Below, piece by piece: positions 12,615-23,219 of a DNA stretch of 64,000 bases; the first letter of the stretch is position 1, and every line of letters starts with the position of its first letter. The stretch lies in NCBI GenBank assembly GCA_002286715.1, contig NSJX01000019.1:327876-391875 (forward strand). Direction: 5' to 3'. The notes under the pieces are model-generated. The model made no database searches and had not been told where the DNA came from. It was given only the letters and a program-made list of their open reading frames with translations. The position numbers were made by a program, and so were the translations under genes. This DNA comes from Dentipellis sp. KUC8613. Its lineage: Eukaryota; Basidiomycota; Agaricomycetes; Russulales; Hericiaceae.

Positions 12615-13684
12615 TTACTTCTTCCCTGCCTTTTTCTCGGGGACGAAGAACCAGGCGACCATGATGATCATACGCATGCCCACGCCGATGCCGAGCGCAC
12701 CAGAGGAGCCGATCGCCTGCAGGATCGCACGACTGACGAAGCCGCCGAGGAAGAGCGCGCCGATAGCGATGAGCTTGTGGTCGCGCGAGATGACAGACTG
12801 GCGCAGGTTGAACAGCTTCGGGTCCGCCATCAGCTCGCACCACACCGTCGTCAGCACGACTGTATCCCGGAATCACATCTCATTAGCTCTCTTTTCGGCG
12901 AAACTGAGAAAGGGAAGCACGCACTGGTGGTAGCGAATTGCGTGTTCACGCGCTTGCCCATGATGCCCTGCAGACCCAAACTCGCACTCATGAAGCCCAG
13001 ACACGCGAACGTGCTCGCGTTCGTCCATACGGGGTCGCCACGGAACCCGGCAACGCTGCCCTGCCCGCTCTTCCAGAGGCAGATTGCGGCGGCCATGGTG
13101 AAGAGCGCCTGGATGAACGTGCCGAGGGCGAGCCATGCGCGGGTGCGCGCGCCCATGCGGTCACCCAGCCGTCCGATGGACGCGCCGAAGATGAAGGTGA
13201 GCACGGAGGTGAGCGCCTGCTGGTCCGCGATGTGGAACGAGGTGTCGTGGTGGCCTGAGGGGCCTTCGAAGAGGCGTGCGAGGGCGAGAGCAAGCTGGGC
13301 GGAAGGGAGGACGAGGAGAGGAGGTTAGAGACATGCGGCCGGCGGGATGAGAGGTAAGATTCAACGCACCTGCACAGAGTTACCGGTTTGGAACCCACAC
13401 CAGACGTAGATGGCAGAGAAGGAGATGGCGTCACTGTGGGGCGGTCAAGATCAGCGGGTGGTGAGGTAACGAAGGGGTGGAGGGGCGTACATGTAGCCTG
13501 TCATGAAACAGTACGCCGCGAGCGGCCATGTCGCCTGCGAAGGATCGACGTCTGCGAAGAGGTAATTCCGCAGGCCGCCGGGGATGTAGCGCATGGCGTT
13601 GCTTGTGCTCGAGTCGGTGGAGACGGGGCGCGGGAGAACCCCTGCCTCTTCGGCCTTCGAAGGGGATGCGGTGGCGGGATCCAT
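12615..13684 (-). CDS. DUF1275 (YoaK-like) integral membrane protein
   Basis: Four exons (13491-13684, 13370-13433, 12925-13294, 12615-12859) give about 290 residues. The central pattern is the DUF1275/YoaK signature: a first membrane segment AAYCFMTGYIDAISF, then FQTGNSVQLALAL, then repeated hydrophobic helices with Gly/Ala (SVLTFIFGASIGRLGDR, ACLGFMSASLGLQGI). The C-terminus ends in lysines (KKAGKK), which could be a di-lysine-like ER retrieval signal, although that is inference. About six membrane segments are visible. The first ~45 residues are hydrophilic and cytoplasmic in appearance. Members occur in bacteria and fungi, and no transported substrate is established. The gene is intact and isolated. 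Confidence 0.85.
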
Positions 13685-14912
13685 GGCGGTCGGCGGCTTG
13701 AACTCGAGCTGCTAGCGGTCGTGCGTGCGGATCTTTATACACGGTGCGCAGAGACAAGGAGTGCTCGGATCGATGTGCACAAGCAAATCCGAAGAGTTTT
13801 GCGGACGTGCTGCAGCTCCGATAGAGACGGCGGAAAGGCTCAGGCTCAGGAACGCGCTGGCTGAAAAGGCGCAATGATCTGCCAAGCGAAGCTTCGACTT
13901 GGGGCTTGGCCGGGAGGAAGGAAAGAGGGTGGGAGGAAGGGAGGAGAGGGAGGAGGGGCTATTTTACAAGGCGGACATATGATATGAGAAAGGCGACACG
14001 CCGGGAGTTGATCCATCTTGGCGACGAGCCTTTCCGTCTTGTGCGCAGGCGCTCTCCGTCGGAAGTCCGCATCAGCTGCTCGAATCAGCACCACCGTTCC
14101 TCTCATAAGAACACCGCCTGCTGGGAAGTCTTGCCAGACTGCTTGTCCCCGCTCTATCTCCTCTCACGCCAGTCCCGCTGCGTTTTTCGCGCCTTGGCGT
14201 GTCGTACGACGTCGCATCGACGTCGAAATGGCAGCGGCGATTGCCTCCCGAACTACTCTCCACGTTCTATGTTCCTTGTCCAATGTCCAGTAGCAGCGGG
14301 GCAGGGCGGATCCAATTCGATGATTCACTTGGTGTGGAGTGCTGCGGCGCAGATCGTATACATACTGTAACGTGCCGTATCCTTCAAGCCGGTAACAGCA
14401 GGTGAGCTTTGCCCGACATTGCCCTTGGCTGTCTTGTATACGTAGCAGTCGAAGTCGCCATCGGATGGAGATGTGGGCGAGCGGGACGCCCCGTCCCCAC
14501 AGGTGTCCGGGCGCACCCTACGTATTACACGCTATACGTATACGCTACAGTCACGATCTATACATATCACTCTTGCAGCAAAAATACGCATACTCGGTGC
14601 TGGAGACTTGCAGATGGCCTGGCGGTATTTCCCATACGTCCAGCGCCTTGGTCGTTCTCCATAAAACGAGCGCCCCCGTGTTGAGGCTGCGTGTTCACCC
14701 AACGCATGCAGTCGTTTCGAGGAGGCTCACACCGTTACAGCCAATGTCTCGCCCTCTGTCTTTCATATTCCATCTTCTCGCTCGCCCTGTCACTGTAGAG
14801 ATGGATAATATACTGCCATTGTACGTGAGCTGATAAAAAATACAGAGTGTTCCGGTGGTGGAGACAATGACTTGGGAAGGGCGAGAAGGTGACAATACTC
14901 AATGCAAGACAG
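13685..14912. other. 1.2 kb intergenic
   Basis: No gene was recognised. The part near 14,750-14,912 resembles the 3' flanks of the other members of the tandem family to the right, so the duplicated unit includes downstream non-coding DNA. Confidence 0.45.
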
Positions 14913-15721
14913 TCACTGCTGGTCGGATGCTGTCGCAGTCTCAGCGACGACTGTCGTGATAGTCTTCTGGACTGCTGCAAAGGCGAAGTGACATGAGAAC
15001 ACGCACGTATAGCATGACAGGAAAGAACTCCGCACCTCTGGGTTCGGACGCCTGCTTCGGCACCTGAGGCTCCCACTGCCAGTTGTAATAACTCAAATAC
15101 CACTGGGCATCTTCATTGGGCGAGACAAGCGCTTTGATCCTGCCGTAGGATGGTTCGTCCATAGCCTTGCCAATCCAGGTAGAGGCCACTGTGACGCCGA
15201 TATCGGGGCAGCCTTGGCTGTCACACAGGTAGTCCACGCTGAGCGTCAATCTACTCAACCTTGTGATTGGAATGTTCAGATGTTTGAGGATACTGTCGAT
15301 AAGTTCTTGACTGAACATCGTCGCGTTCGTGTCGGGGTACATGCGGTTGAATTCTTCGGGCGGCATTTCCGGCTCGTTGCCGTCGTCGTCGATCTCGGGG
15401 AACATGGAGTACTGGATGGCGTCGGCGAAGTGCGACTCGACGAGCGCCCAGAACTTCTTTTCGCCGAGGCGCCAGCCGTATTTGAGCTCGGGTGGCTTCA
15501 TGCGGGCAGAGGGATCATGTAGGCAGGAATTGCGCCGCTAAAAGGCTGCTGGGCAAAAACATGTTTGCGATCCTATGTATTGGGTCAGACTAGCGTCCGA
15601 TAAGTGAGAAATGGACAGAATTAAACAGCACCCCTGGACGATATGATTTGCCATTAGCAGGTGCAAAGAGCAATTGAGACGGAGACAGCACAGTAATCGG
15701 CTCGGTCATGCTAGTAGACAT
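14913..15721 (-). pseudogene. Tandem orphan family, copy 1 (frameshifted)
   Basis: First of five related copies. Its N-terminal exon (MSTSMTEPITV... then LLFAPANGKSYRP) ends at an intron at the same place as in the intact copy (20288-21087). The second exon starts DRKHVFAQQPF. Compared with the third copy, a 7-base stretch is missing where the others read IPVPSARVRPP, so the frame shifts to an immediate TGA just before the ATG at 15501. From MKPPELKYGWRLGEKKFW the frame is then open to the last intron, and the short final exon ends near TASDQQ at 14913. A shorter protein starting at 15501 is possible, but loss of function is more likely. The family was not recognised. Confidence 0.65.
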
Positions 15722-17324
15722 GCCGGCAGCAACGCAGAACAGTAGAGAGCGATGCGCGTTTGAAGAGGTGACTCGCCTTGCGACGGAACTGTTGTGTCGT
15801 CCGGAAGAGGTGCAATGGCACATTTCCCCGGCCCGGTATACGTACATCACAAAAAGCCGCGCCGGCTTGTTATAGATTTCGGCACCCTGCACCGATTGCA
15901 AGCCGGGCGGAAGATTCCGAGGGCTCGCGAGGGATTGCAACTCGCTCGCGACTCTGTTGTATGGTCATCGCGGCCAAGCACAATCTTGCACCGACTTGTA
16001 ACCTCCCCAAAATCTTTGATAGCCTCGCAGGCAGGTTGTGTTCAAATGACAACTGTCGACAGGTCGTGACCAGCTTGCAATACCCTTGTACGTCCATTGC
16101 CTGTGGCCGACTTCCGCTAACTGGTGTCTCCTTCAGATGACGCGCCCGCGCCCGTGCTGCAGTGGCTGCTCCTGCAGTTATTTGAAACTCCGAGCGGCAG
16201 AGAGCATTTTTACGCTTGAGCTGGGCTACGAGTAAAAGCGACTACATTGACTTCCGACTCCTACCACCCCAGCTTCTCTCGCGTGCCCTCGCCCGCTCTC
16301 GCTGTCGTGCGCCCTCTGGCTTGCTCCCTTTTCTGTGTGCCCGCGCCCGCGACGCCCTGCCCGCTCTTGCATCCCGTCGACTCTCGTCAACGCGCTTTCA
16401 CGCGCCTCTCTCGCACGCCCTCTGTTGCACGCCCCCGTTCTCTCGCCCTCTCTCGTGTCGCGGCCTCTCGAGCCGCCCTCCCGCGTCGCCCGCTCTCAGG
16501 CACTTTTCATCCTGCCCGCTCTCGAGCCCCTTTCGCGCGCTGCGCGCCCTCTCGAACCTCCTTTGCGCGCCGCCATTTCGCGTGCCGCGGCCTCCGAGTC
16601 TCGCGCCACCCATTCTCATGTTCTTTCTCTCTTCGTCCCATCTCCGTCTCGTCGCTGGGAGTTGCTTTGTCTGCTGTCTCCTCTCGCGCTCTTGTTTTTG
16701 GTCCAGCAGTGTACCCTGTCTGGTTGTAGGAGAAGATTTTGGTACTGAAGAGATACTTATTTCATGTTGTACAACACTTTTTTGAGTAGTCCGAATAATC
16801 AGAATGGTCATTCATTACCATCTATCCGAAATCTCTAAGTACAATAAAAATATGAATAAAGTATGAATAAAAAAGCTGAATGGCGGCTGGTAACCCGGTA
16901 TGACCCCGCACATGTTGAGAGGTCATTGCGATTCGGTGTGAGATCGCGGCCCATCTTGCAAGTGCCATACAAGCACCTTGCAATTCCGCTGCGAGAAACA
17001 GCGTTGGGAAACATTAGTTATACAGCTTACGAGTGATTGCACGCATCGCGAGCCCTCGCAAGTTCATTGCATCGGATTTTACCACATCGCAATCGATATC
17101 TAATCTGAAACAAGTGTCGGGGGTTTTTCCTGATGTATTGGGGACTGACTCGTATGAGAGTGCCAGTGCCGCAGAAAGGAAACAGATTGGTGAATGACTA
17201 CATTGCATACATGGGGAGCTTGGGGACAAAAGAAGACATCATTGTACATGAGGAATACGATGTAGAAAGAAACAGAAGGTAGAACGCGGTATATATACGG
17301 TGATGAAGGATAGTTTTGTCATTT
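15722..17324. other. 1.6 kb spacer with a strand-asymmetric pyrimidine-rich tract
   Basis: From about 16,245 to 16,740 the plus strand is strongly rich in C and T, with recurring variants of CGCCCTCTC and GCCCTC. A 189-codon plus frame (16216-16785) spans it, but its translation is Ser/Arg/Pro/Leu-biased with no domain, so it looks like a by-product of the base composition. AATAAA-like motifs follow near 16,843-16,870. No homology to the flanking repeated gene copies was seen here. Confidence 0.4.
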
Positions 17325-18148
17325 CTAGCGGGATACTGTTGCCGGCGTCTCAGCTGCGACTACCGTGCTGGCGTTCTCGCAGGCTGCTGCAAAGGCAAAG
17401 CGGTATGGAGCGCGCACGTGAAGTATGACAGGAAAGGACCACGCACCTCTAGAAGGCTTGGATGCGTGCTTCGGCACCCGACGCCGCCACTGCCAATTCT
17501 TGTAACTAAGATACCACTTCGCGTCTTCGTTAGGTGAGATAAGGTTCTTGAGCTTGGAATAGTAGGGATCCAATAAAGCCCGGTTCGTGTAGGTAGAAGC
17601 TACGACCAGGCCGATATCAGGCTTGCCTTGGCTGTCGCATAAGTAGTCCACCTTGATTAATGTTCTATGTGCGCCTGTGATCTTGATGTCCAAGTATTTG
17701 AGGATGCTGTCGATGATAGCGAGACCGAAGAAAGTCGCGTCCGAGTCGGGATAAAGGCGGTTGAACTCTTCGGGCGGCACCTCTGGTTCGTTCCCGTCGT
17801 CGTCGAGCTCTGGGAACATAGAATACTAGATGGCATCTTCGAAATGCGAGTGAATCAGATCCCAAAACTTCTTCTCGCCGATACGCCACCCGTATTTGAG
17901 TTCGGGAGGCTTCACACGGGCATCCGGTACAGGAATCAGATAGCGTGGAACCTTGCTTTCAAGCGGCTGCTGGGAGAACACATATTTGCGATCCTGCGTA
18001 TCATGCACCGAAGCGTAAAAGAGGCATCTAAGGGAGGATGATACGAAGTGGACAGCACCTCTGGACGGTATACTTTGCCATGAGGAGGTGTGAAAAGGAA
18101 TTTGGATGAGGAGCTAGCAGGTTTCGATTCCGAGTCGGGGACAGACAT
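17325..18148 (-). pseudogene. Tandem orphan family, copy 2 (nonsense mutation)
   Basis: The N-terminal exon starts MSVPDSESKPASSS at 18148. The intron and second exon (DRKYVFSQQPL... RYLIPVPDARVKPPELKYGW) match the intact copy. An in-frame TAG at 17826-17828 follows HFEDAI where the third copy has a Gln codon and reads QYSRFPEL. The rest is open to the final exon, ending VVAAETPATVSR at 17325. The single CAG-to-TAG change would cut the protein to about one third. Together with copy 3 it belongs to a ~1.1 kb unit that was duplicated including the intergenic DNA upstream of the gene. Confidence 0.7.
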
Positions 18149-18490
18149 GACGAAGTGGAAGAGAAGGAAAAGGCCAAGGGGAGGCGGCGGCTCACTTTCA
18201 ATCAGAACAGTCGCGTCGATCGGACAATGCGCGTCAGTCTATCTCCACAGTCGAACAAAGAGGACTGACTCGTAATGGGAGACGTTGAAAAGGCCATGTA
18301 GGGCTCGGCGTCTAATGTGTACATCTCATTCCGGTCGGTGGATATACACTTAGATAACTGCCATAGTGGATGTGCTGGTGGAAAATACAATGACTGCTCG
18401 CTCTGCTAGTAGAGAGATGGAAAGACAAAGACATGATAGGATGAAAAACGGAAAAACGGAAAGCGGAGGACAGGCGATGCAAAACGGTCG

Positions 18491-19299
18491 CTACCGGTAG
18501 GATGCCGTCGCCGCCTCGCTGGCCGCGACTTTCGCGCTAGATTTCTCGGCTCCTGCGACGACAAAGTGGCATCAGGATGCGCACAAACAGCATGACAAGA
18601 ACAGATTGCGCACCTTTAGGCTCGGACGCCTGTATCGGCACCTGATGCTGCCACTGCCAGTTGCGATAACTTAGATACCACTTCGCGTCCTCATTAGGCG
18701 AGACAAGGTTCTTGAGCTTAGAAAAGTAGGGTTCCAATAGAGCCCGGTTGGTGTACGTAGACGCGACCACCAGGCCGATATCGGGCTTGCCTTGGTTGTT
18801 TCATAAGTAGTCCACCTTGATCAATGTCCTATGAGAGTCTGTGACCTTGATGTCCAAGTACTTGAGGATGCTGTCGATGATGTTGAGACCGAAGAGAGTC
18901 GCGTCTGGTTCGATATACAGGCCGTTAGACTCGGGCGGCACCTCTTCTTCGTCCTCGAGTTCCGGGAACCTAGAATATTGGATGGCATCTTCGAAGCGAG
19001 AGTGAATCAAATCCCAGAGCTTCTTTTCGCCGATACGCCATCCGTATTGGAGCTCGGGAGGCCTCACGCGCGCAGAGGGCACAGGGATCAGGTAGCGTGG
19101 AATCTTGCGGCGTTCGAGCGGCTGCTGGGAGAAAATGTATGTGCGATCCTGCGTATCATGTCGTGGCACGTAAGGGAGGCAGCCAATAGAAATGATACGA
19201 AGTAAACAGCACCTCCGGACGATATGATTTGCCATGGGGAGGTGTGAAGAGAAATTCGGATGAGCTAGCGGGTTTTGATTCTGAGTCGGGAACTGACAT
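18491..19299 (-). pseudogene. Tandem orphan family, copy 3 (nonsense mutation)
   Basis: Starts MSVPDSESKPASSSEFLF at 19299, closely matching copy 2. After the conserved stretch ending LIKVDYL a TGA replaces the Cys codon (copy 2 and the intact copy read VDYLCDSQG). The frame then continues through KPDIGLVVASTYTNRALLEP to the last intron and a final exon ending at 18491. The shared upstream region, including the conserved segment near 19,320-19,475, matches 18,150-18,400 upstream of copy 2, showing that the two arose by a recent tandem duplication and later acquired different stops. Confidence 0.7.
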
Positions 19300-19634
19300 G
19301 ACGAAGTGGAAGAGAAGGAAAAGGCCAAGGGGAGGGGGCGGCTCACTTTCAATCTCAACCGTCGCGTCGATCGGACAATGCGCGTCAGTCTATCTCCACA
19401 GTTGAACAAAGAGGACAGGTTCGTAATGGGAGATGCTGAAAAGGCCGTGTAGGGCTCGGCGTCTAACGTGTACATCTCATTCCGGTCGGTAGATATACAC
19501 TTAGATAACTGCTATAGTGGATGTGCTGGTGGAAAACACAATGATTGCTTTGGTAGTAGAGAGATGGAGAGACGAAGATATGATAGGATGAAAAACGGAA
19601 AGATAGAAAGCGGACGACAGGCGATGCATAAGAA

Positions 19635-19951
19635 TCACTGCTAGCCGGATGTCGTCGCTTTTGTAGCTACGTCCGTCGTGCTGGCTGTTATGCTGGCCTT
19701 CTTGGCTTCCATATTTGAGTTCGGAAGTCCTCACACAAGCGGACGGCGAAGGGTCCAAGTAGCGTGGAATTTTGCGAATTTCAAGCGGCTGCTGAGAAAA
19801 GACGTATTGGCGATCCTGCCTATCATGTCATGACACGTAGGAGAGGGGAAACGGCGTAGACAGCACCTCTGGACGATATGATTTGCCATAAGGAGGCGTG
19901 AAGAGAAGCTTGAATGAGGGGCTAGCTAGGTTTCGATTTGAGAACAGACAT
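19635..19951 (-). pseudogene. Tandem orphan family, copy 4 (internally deleted remnant)
   Basis: A short remnant. Exon 1 starts at 19951 but meets a stop after MSVLKSKPS because of small deletions. The exon-2 start DRQYVFSQQPL... ELKYG is kept, then the sequence jumps directly to the final-exon motif KKAS, removing most of exon 2, the last intron and the start of exon 3. The very end has a premature TAG where the intact copy reads Gln. It cannot encode the family protein. Confidence 0.75.
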
Positions 19952-20287
19952 GAAAGGCAAGGGAGGTGGTGGCTCACTTCCAACTAGACCGGTTATGTCG
20001 ATCGGCCAATGCGCCGAGTCTACCGCCCTGTGTACATATACAGAGAGTGCTGGCTCGTATGACGGTGTCGCAGGATGGCAGGTGTTGAAAAGATATGTAC
20101 ATACATAGGGCTCGGTGTCTTGTGTCTCGTCTCGGTCGGTAAGTCCACAATTCGACGAACTGCAATTCTGCATGTGCTGCCAAAGATAGATAATACAATG
20201 AATGTTCCGGTAGTAGAGAGATAGCGAGTCGAAAACATGATAGGATAAAAGACGGAAAGAGAACGGACGACACGCGATGCAAAACAA

Positions 20288-21087
20288 TTACTGCTGGCCG
20301 GATGTCGTCGCTGTCGCAGCCGCAATTGTCGTGCTGGCCTTCTTGGCTGCTGCAATGAGAACGCGCGATACAGTATCACAGGAAAGGATTACGTACCTTT
20401 TGGCTCGGGTGCCTGCTTCGGCACCTGACGCTCCCACTGCCAGTTGTAATAACTCAGATACCATTTGGCATCTTCATTGGGCGAGACAAGGGCTTTGATC
20501 TTGCAGTACGCGGGTTCATCCAGAGCCTTGCCAACCCAGGTGGAGGCCACGGTTAGACCAATATCAGGCTGGCCTTGGCTGTCACATAGGTAGTCCACGC
20601 TGACTGTCGATCTAGTTATATTTTTGATCGGAACGTCCAAGTATCTGAGGATGCTGTCAACAAGGGCTTCACTGAACATCGTCGCGTTTGTGTCCGGGTA
20701 TAACTGGTTGAACTCCTCCGGCGACATTTCCGGTTCATTTCCGTCCTCGTCGATCTCTGGGAACATGGAGAGCTGAATAGCGTCTCGGAAATGGGTCTCG
20801 ATGAGTGCCCAGAGTTTCTCTTGACCAATACGCCAGCCGCGCTTGAGCTCGGGAGGCTTCACGCGAGAAGTTGGGGATGGGATCAGGTAGCGTGGAATAT
20901 TGCGGGTGAGGGGCTGCTGGGCGAAGACGTGTTTGCGATCCTATGTATACTGATGAATCAGAAAGGAAGGAAGGCGGGCAGTGATAGATGGGATGAGCAG
21001 CACTTTTGGACGATATGCTTTGCCATTAGGAGGCGCGAAGAGCAATTGGGATAGAGGGACGACGATGGTCGGCTCGGGGACGGACAT
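20288..21087 (-). CDS. Tandem orphan family, copy 5: intact protein of unknown function
   Basis: The only undamaged member. Exons 21004-21087, 20397-20940 and 20288-20349 give about 229 residues with no signal peptide or membrane segment. The N-terminus (MSVPEPTIVVPLSQLLFAPP) leads to a conserved core: RYLIPSPTSRVKPPEL, then a Trp/Phe-rich stretch (GWRIGQEKLWALIETHF), an acidic loop (FPEIDEDGNEPEMSPEEF), VDYLCDSQGQPDIGLTVAST, and WYLSYYNWQWE. The C-terminal tail is Ala/Thr-rich. I do not recognise the family. The same intron positions occur in the four broken copies, so the gene structure predates the array. Function is unknown; a soluble intracellular protein is likely. Confidence 0.7.
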
Positions 21088-21424
21088 GGCGATGTGGAAG
21101 TGAAGGGTATATTGCCAGTGATACAGAAAGTAAAGATACGGTAGACTTGTGGTGGCTGGGCGAGTGGCCCAACCTCACGTTGGCTTTTGGCACCGCGTCA
21201 TGATCACGCGCCGCTCACTAGCACTCACTTTCGGATCGACCCGAAGGACAAAGGACTACTTCATGTAGTTCATCGTACGCGTTCGGAAAACATTCAGTAT
21301 ATCCAATCATGCGCTGCCCATACTCACGCGATAGCAAATTTGAACAGATCGTACATAGCGAGTACTCGAGTCCCAATCGTCACCCTCGCTGGCAGTACCA
21401 GCGCATGCGCAAGTGCCCCGGGCC

Positions 21425-22687
21425 ATGACTATTACTCACAACGTCTTTCCGAGTCTTCCTAGTGCCCGTCGCTCTCTCCTGCATGCCATACGTTCTGGCA
21501 GAGAGGTCGACTTATACGAGGGGTTGGGCAGAATCTTCCAGCACGTCTCAGACATCGCAGATCGCGACGATCCTGAGAAACGCGCGTACTACTGTGCTCC
21601 CCAAGGCCATGTAACAGCGACAACCAGGGTCAAGCTCCGCAACAAAGATGAACTCTACGATGCCGACTACCGCCCCAGCCCGGTGCCACCGGGGACTGTT
21701 GTCGCCGATGGAGATACTCAAGAAGGGCAGGAGGCCGAAGGGGATCGAGTCGTCGACGTAGTGGAAACAGTCGACGGTAAGGTTTCGATACCCTTGAAGC
21801 CTTCCCGTCTTACTTGACCGAATCCATTAGAAACGATCGAGCCCGCTGATGCCATCGACGACCTCGCTATTGCTATCGACGATGCCTCTTTTGATCCACC
21901 ATCAGTCTTGGACAGATCGTTTGCTACTTCCTCCTCTACGGTTGTGGACTACAAGTTGTCTCGCATTCCTGACTTCAGACTCTCGCATGCATGGCTAGGG
22001 GATGACGGCGAAGAGACTATTCGGTATAGCAATGCTCTTGTCGAAGTCAAGTTGTGCACCGAGAAGGCTATCGCCGCAAGGTCCGGTACACTATCGTACA
22101 AACAACTCATCAATCTTGTCATGAACAACATGGCACCTCAAGTCATCGAAGCAGTACAAGTTGCCTTTGCGGAGAAACCAGAGCAGGAAGAAATTGTGGC
22201 CATTCCGATGGTCAATTCGTTCTGCTGCTTTGTGTATTTCAAACGCAGTAAAGTCCCTGCGCTCGATATTGCCAGGGCCAATCAAGGCAAGGGATTTCAG
22301 GATCCAAGTGGCTTGGTGGGCATGAAACTCTATGAAAAGTACGGGAGACATGCAAAGCCCATCCAAATTATATCTGGGGGAGGATTCTTCTTTAGCGGAG
22401 TGGAGGAGAAGGAGGGGAAAAGGAAAAGGAGGATTACCTTCGGAGGTGCTTTTATCACCCAGTGGAACAAGTATATTGCGTGGACACGAAATGAGGACAT
22501 ATTTCCCCCGGGCGAAGAGGACGGAGATGAGGACGAGGATGAGGACGAGGACGAGGACGAAAATGAAGACGAGGACGAAGATGAAGATGAAGACGAAGAC
22601 GAAGATGAGGAAGAGGAAGAAGATGAAGATGAGGAAGAAGATGAAGACGAGGACGAGGACGAGGACGAAGACAACGATGAGAGTTGA
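21425..22687 (+). CDS. Unknown protein with PD...ExK-like core and long Asp/Glu tail
   Basis: Two exons (21425-21776 and 21831-22687, intron 21777-21830) give about 402 residues. The start is the ATG at 21425 (MTITHNVFPSLPSARRSL). The middle contains IPDFRLSHAWLGDD followed about 24 residues later by NALVEVKLC. That is the spacing of the PD-(D/E)xK nuclease-fold signature, and it is followed by a helix with QLINLVMNN and QVIEAVQVAF. The last ~57 residues are almost only Asp and Glu, from a GAN-type coding microsatellite at about 22518-22685. No signal peptide is seen. The nuclease-fold reading is inference from one short motif; the acidic tail could mimic nucleic acid or bind histones. Otherwise the protein is not recognised. 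Confidence 0.65.
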
Positions 22688-23219
22688 CAAGGTATGGTAT
22701 AGACCGGTTGCATATGTAACAATGATTTTATGCACAACTGGATGTATTTCGCTCACATATGTGGTCATTTGGTTTCTGACCACACGTTGCTGTACAATAC
22801 CCCACCTCTACCTTTCGTTTCCTGCTTAACCTGCCAGATGTTGTGTTTATATACGTAGGCTGCTCCGACGTCCATCTACCCCTTATCGATGCAGCATGTG
22901 AACGTCGAACGATAGCCGTTACGAGAATGCTGCACAGTTCCAGAGCATGCACACGAGCAATGGTTATTAACGAACGTGCCGCGGAAGGAGCGGAGGGTAT
23001 GATCAAGGCATGGGGCACAAGCAGCTATAGCCACAACCAAGACGAACAAAGTCAAATAAAAATCCATATCCCAGACCAACAGACGAAGAGAAAAAGGCGC
23101 AAGCGCAGAGGCAGCGTAAGACGTCCGTGCATAAACCAAGTACGACAGAGGTATCGGTCTACAAATGTCAAATGGTCCAGGACTCTGCCACCCCGAGCGC
23201 GAACTTGGGTCTCCGAGCA
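22688..23219. other. 532-bp convergent intergenic region
   Basis: It lies between the 3' ends of the acidic-tail gene (plus) and the Kre9-like gene (minus). Only antisense shadow frames are seen; it probably holds the two 3' untranslated regions. Confidence 0.5.

Noticed and set aside
16216..16785. 189-codon plus-strand frame in the pyrimidine-rich tract
   Set aside because: Composition alone (C and T codons for Ser, Pro, Leu, Arg) keeps it open. No conserved motif or splice context was seen.
17826..17828. In-frame TAG in orphan copy 2 as part of an intron
   Set aside because: No donor/acceptor pair around it keeps the frame, and the same sequence is plainly exonic in the intact copy and in copy 3.
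22091..22783. Minus-strand frame of 230 codons opposite the acidic-tail gene
   Set aside because: The Phe/Val/Leu-rich run is the reverse of the GAN microsatellite coding Asp/Glu on the plus strand. There is no independent evidence for a membrane protein here.
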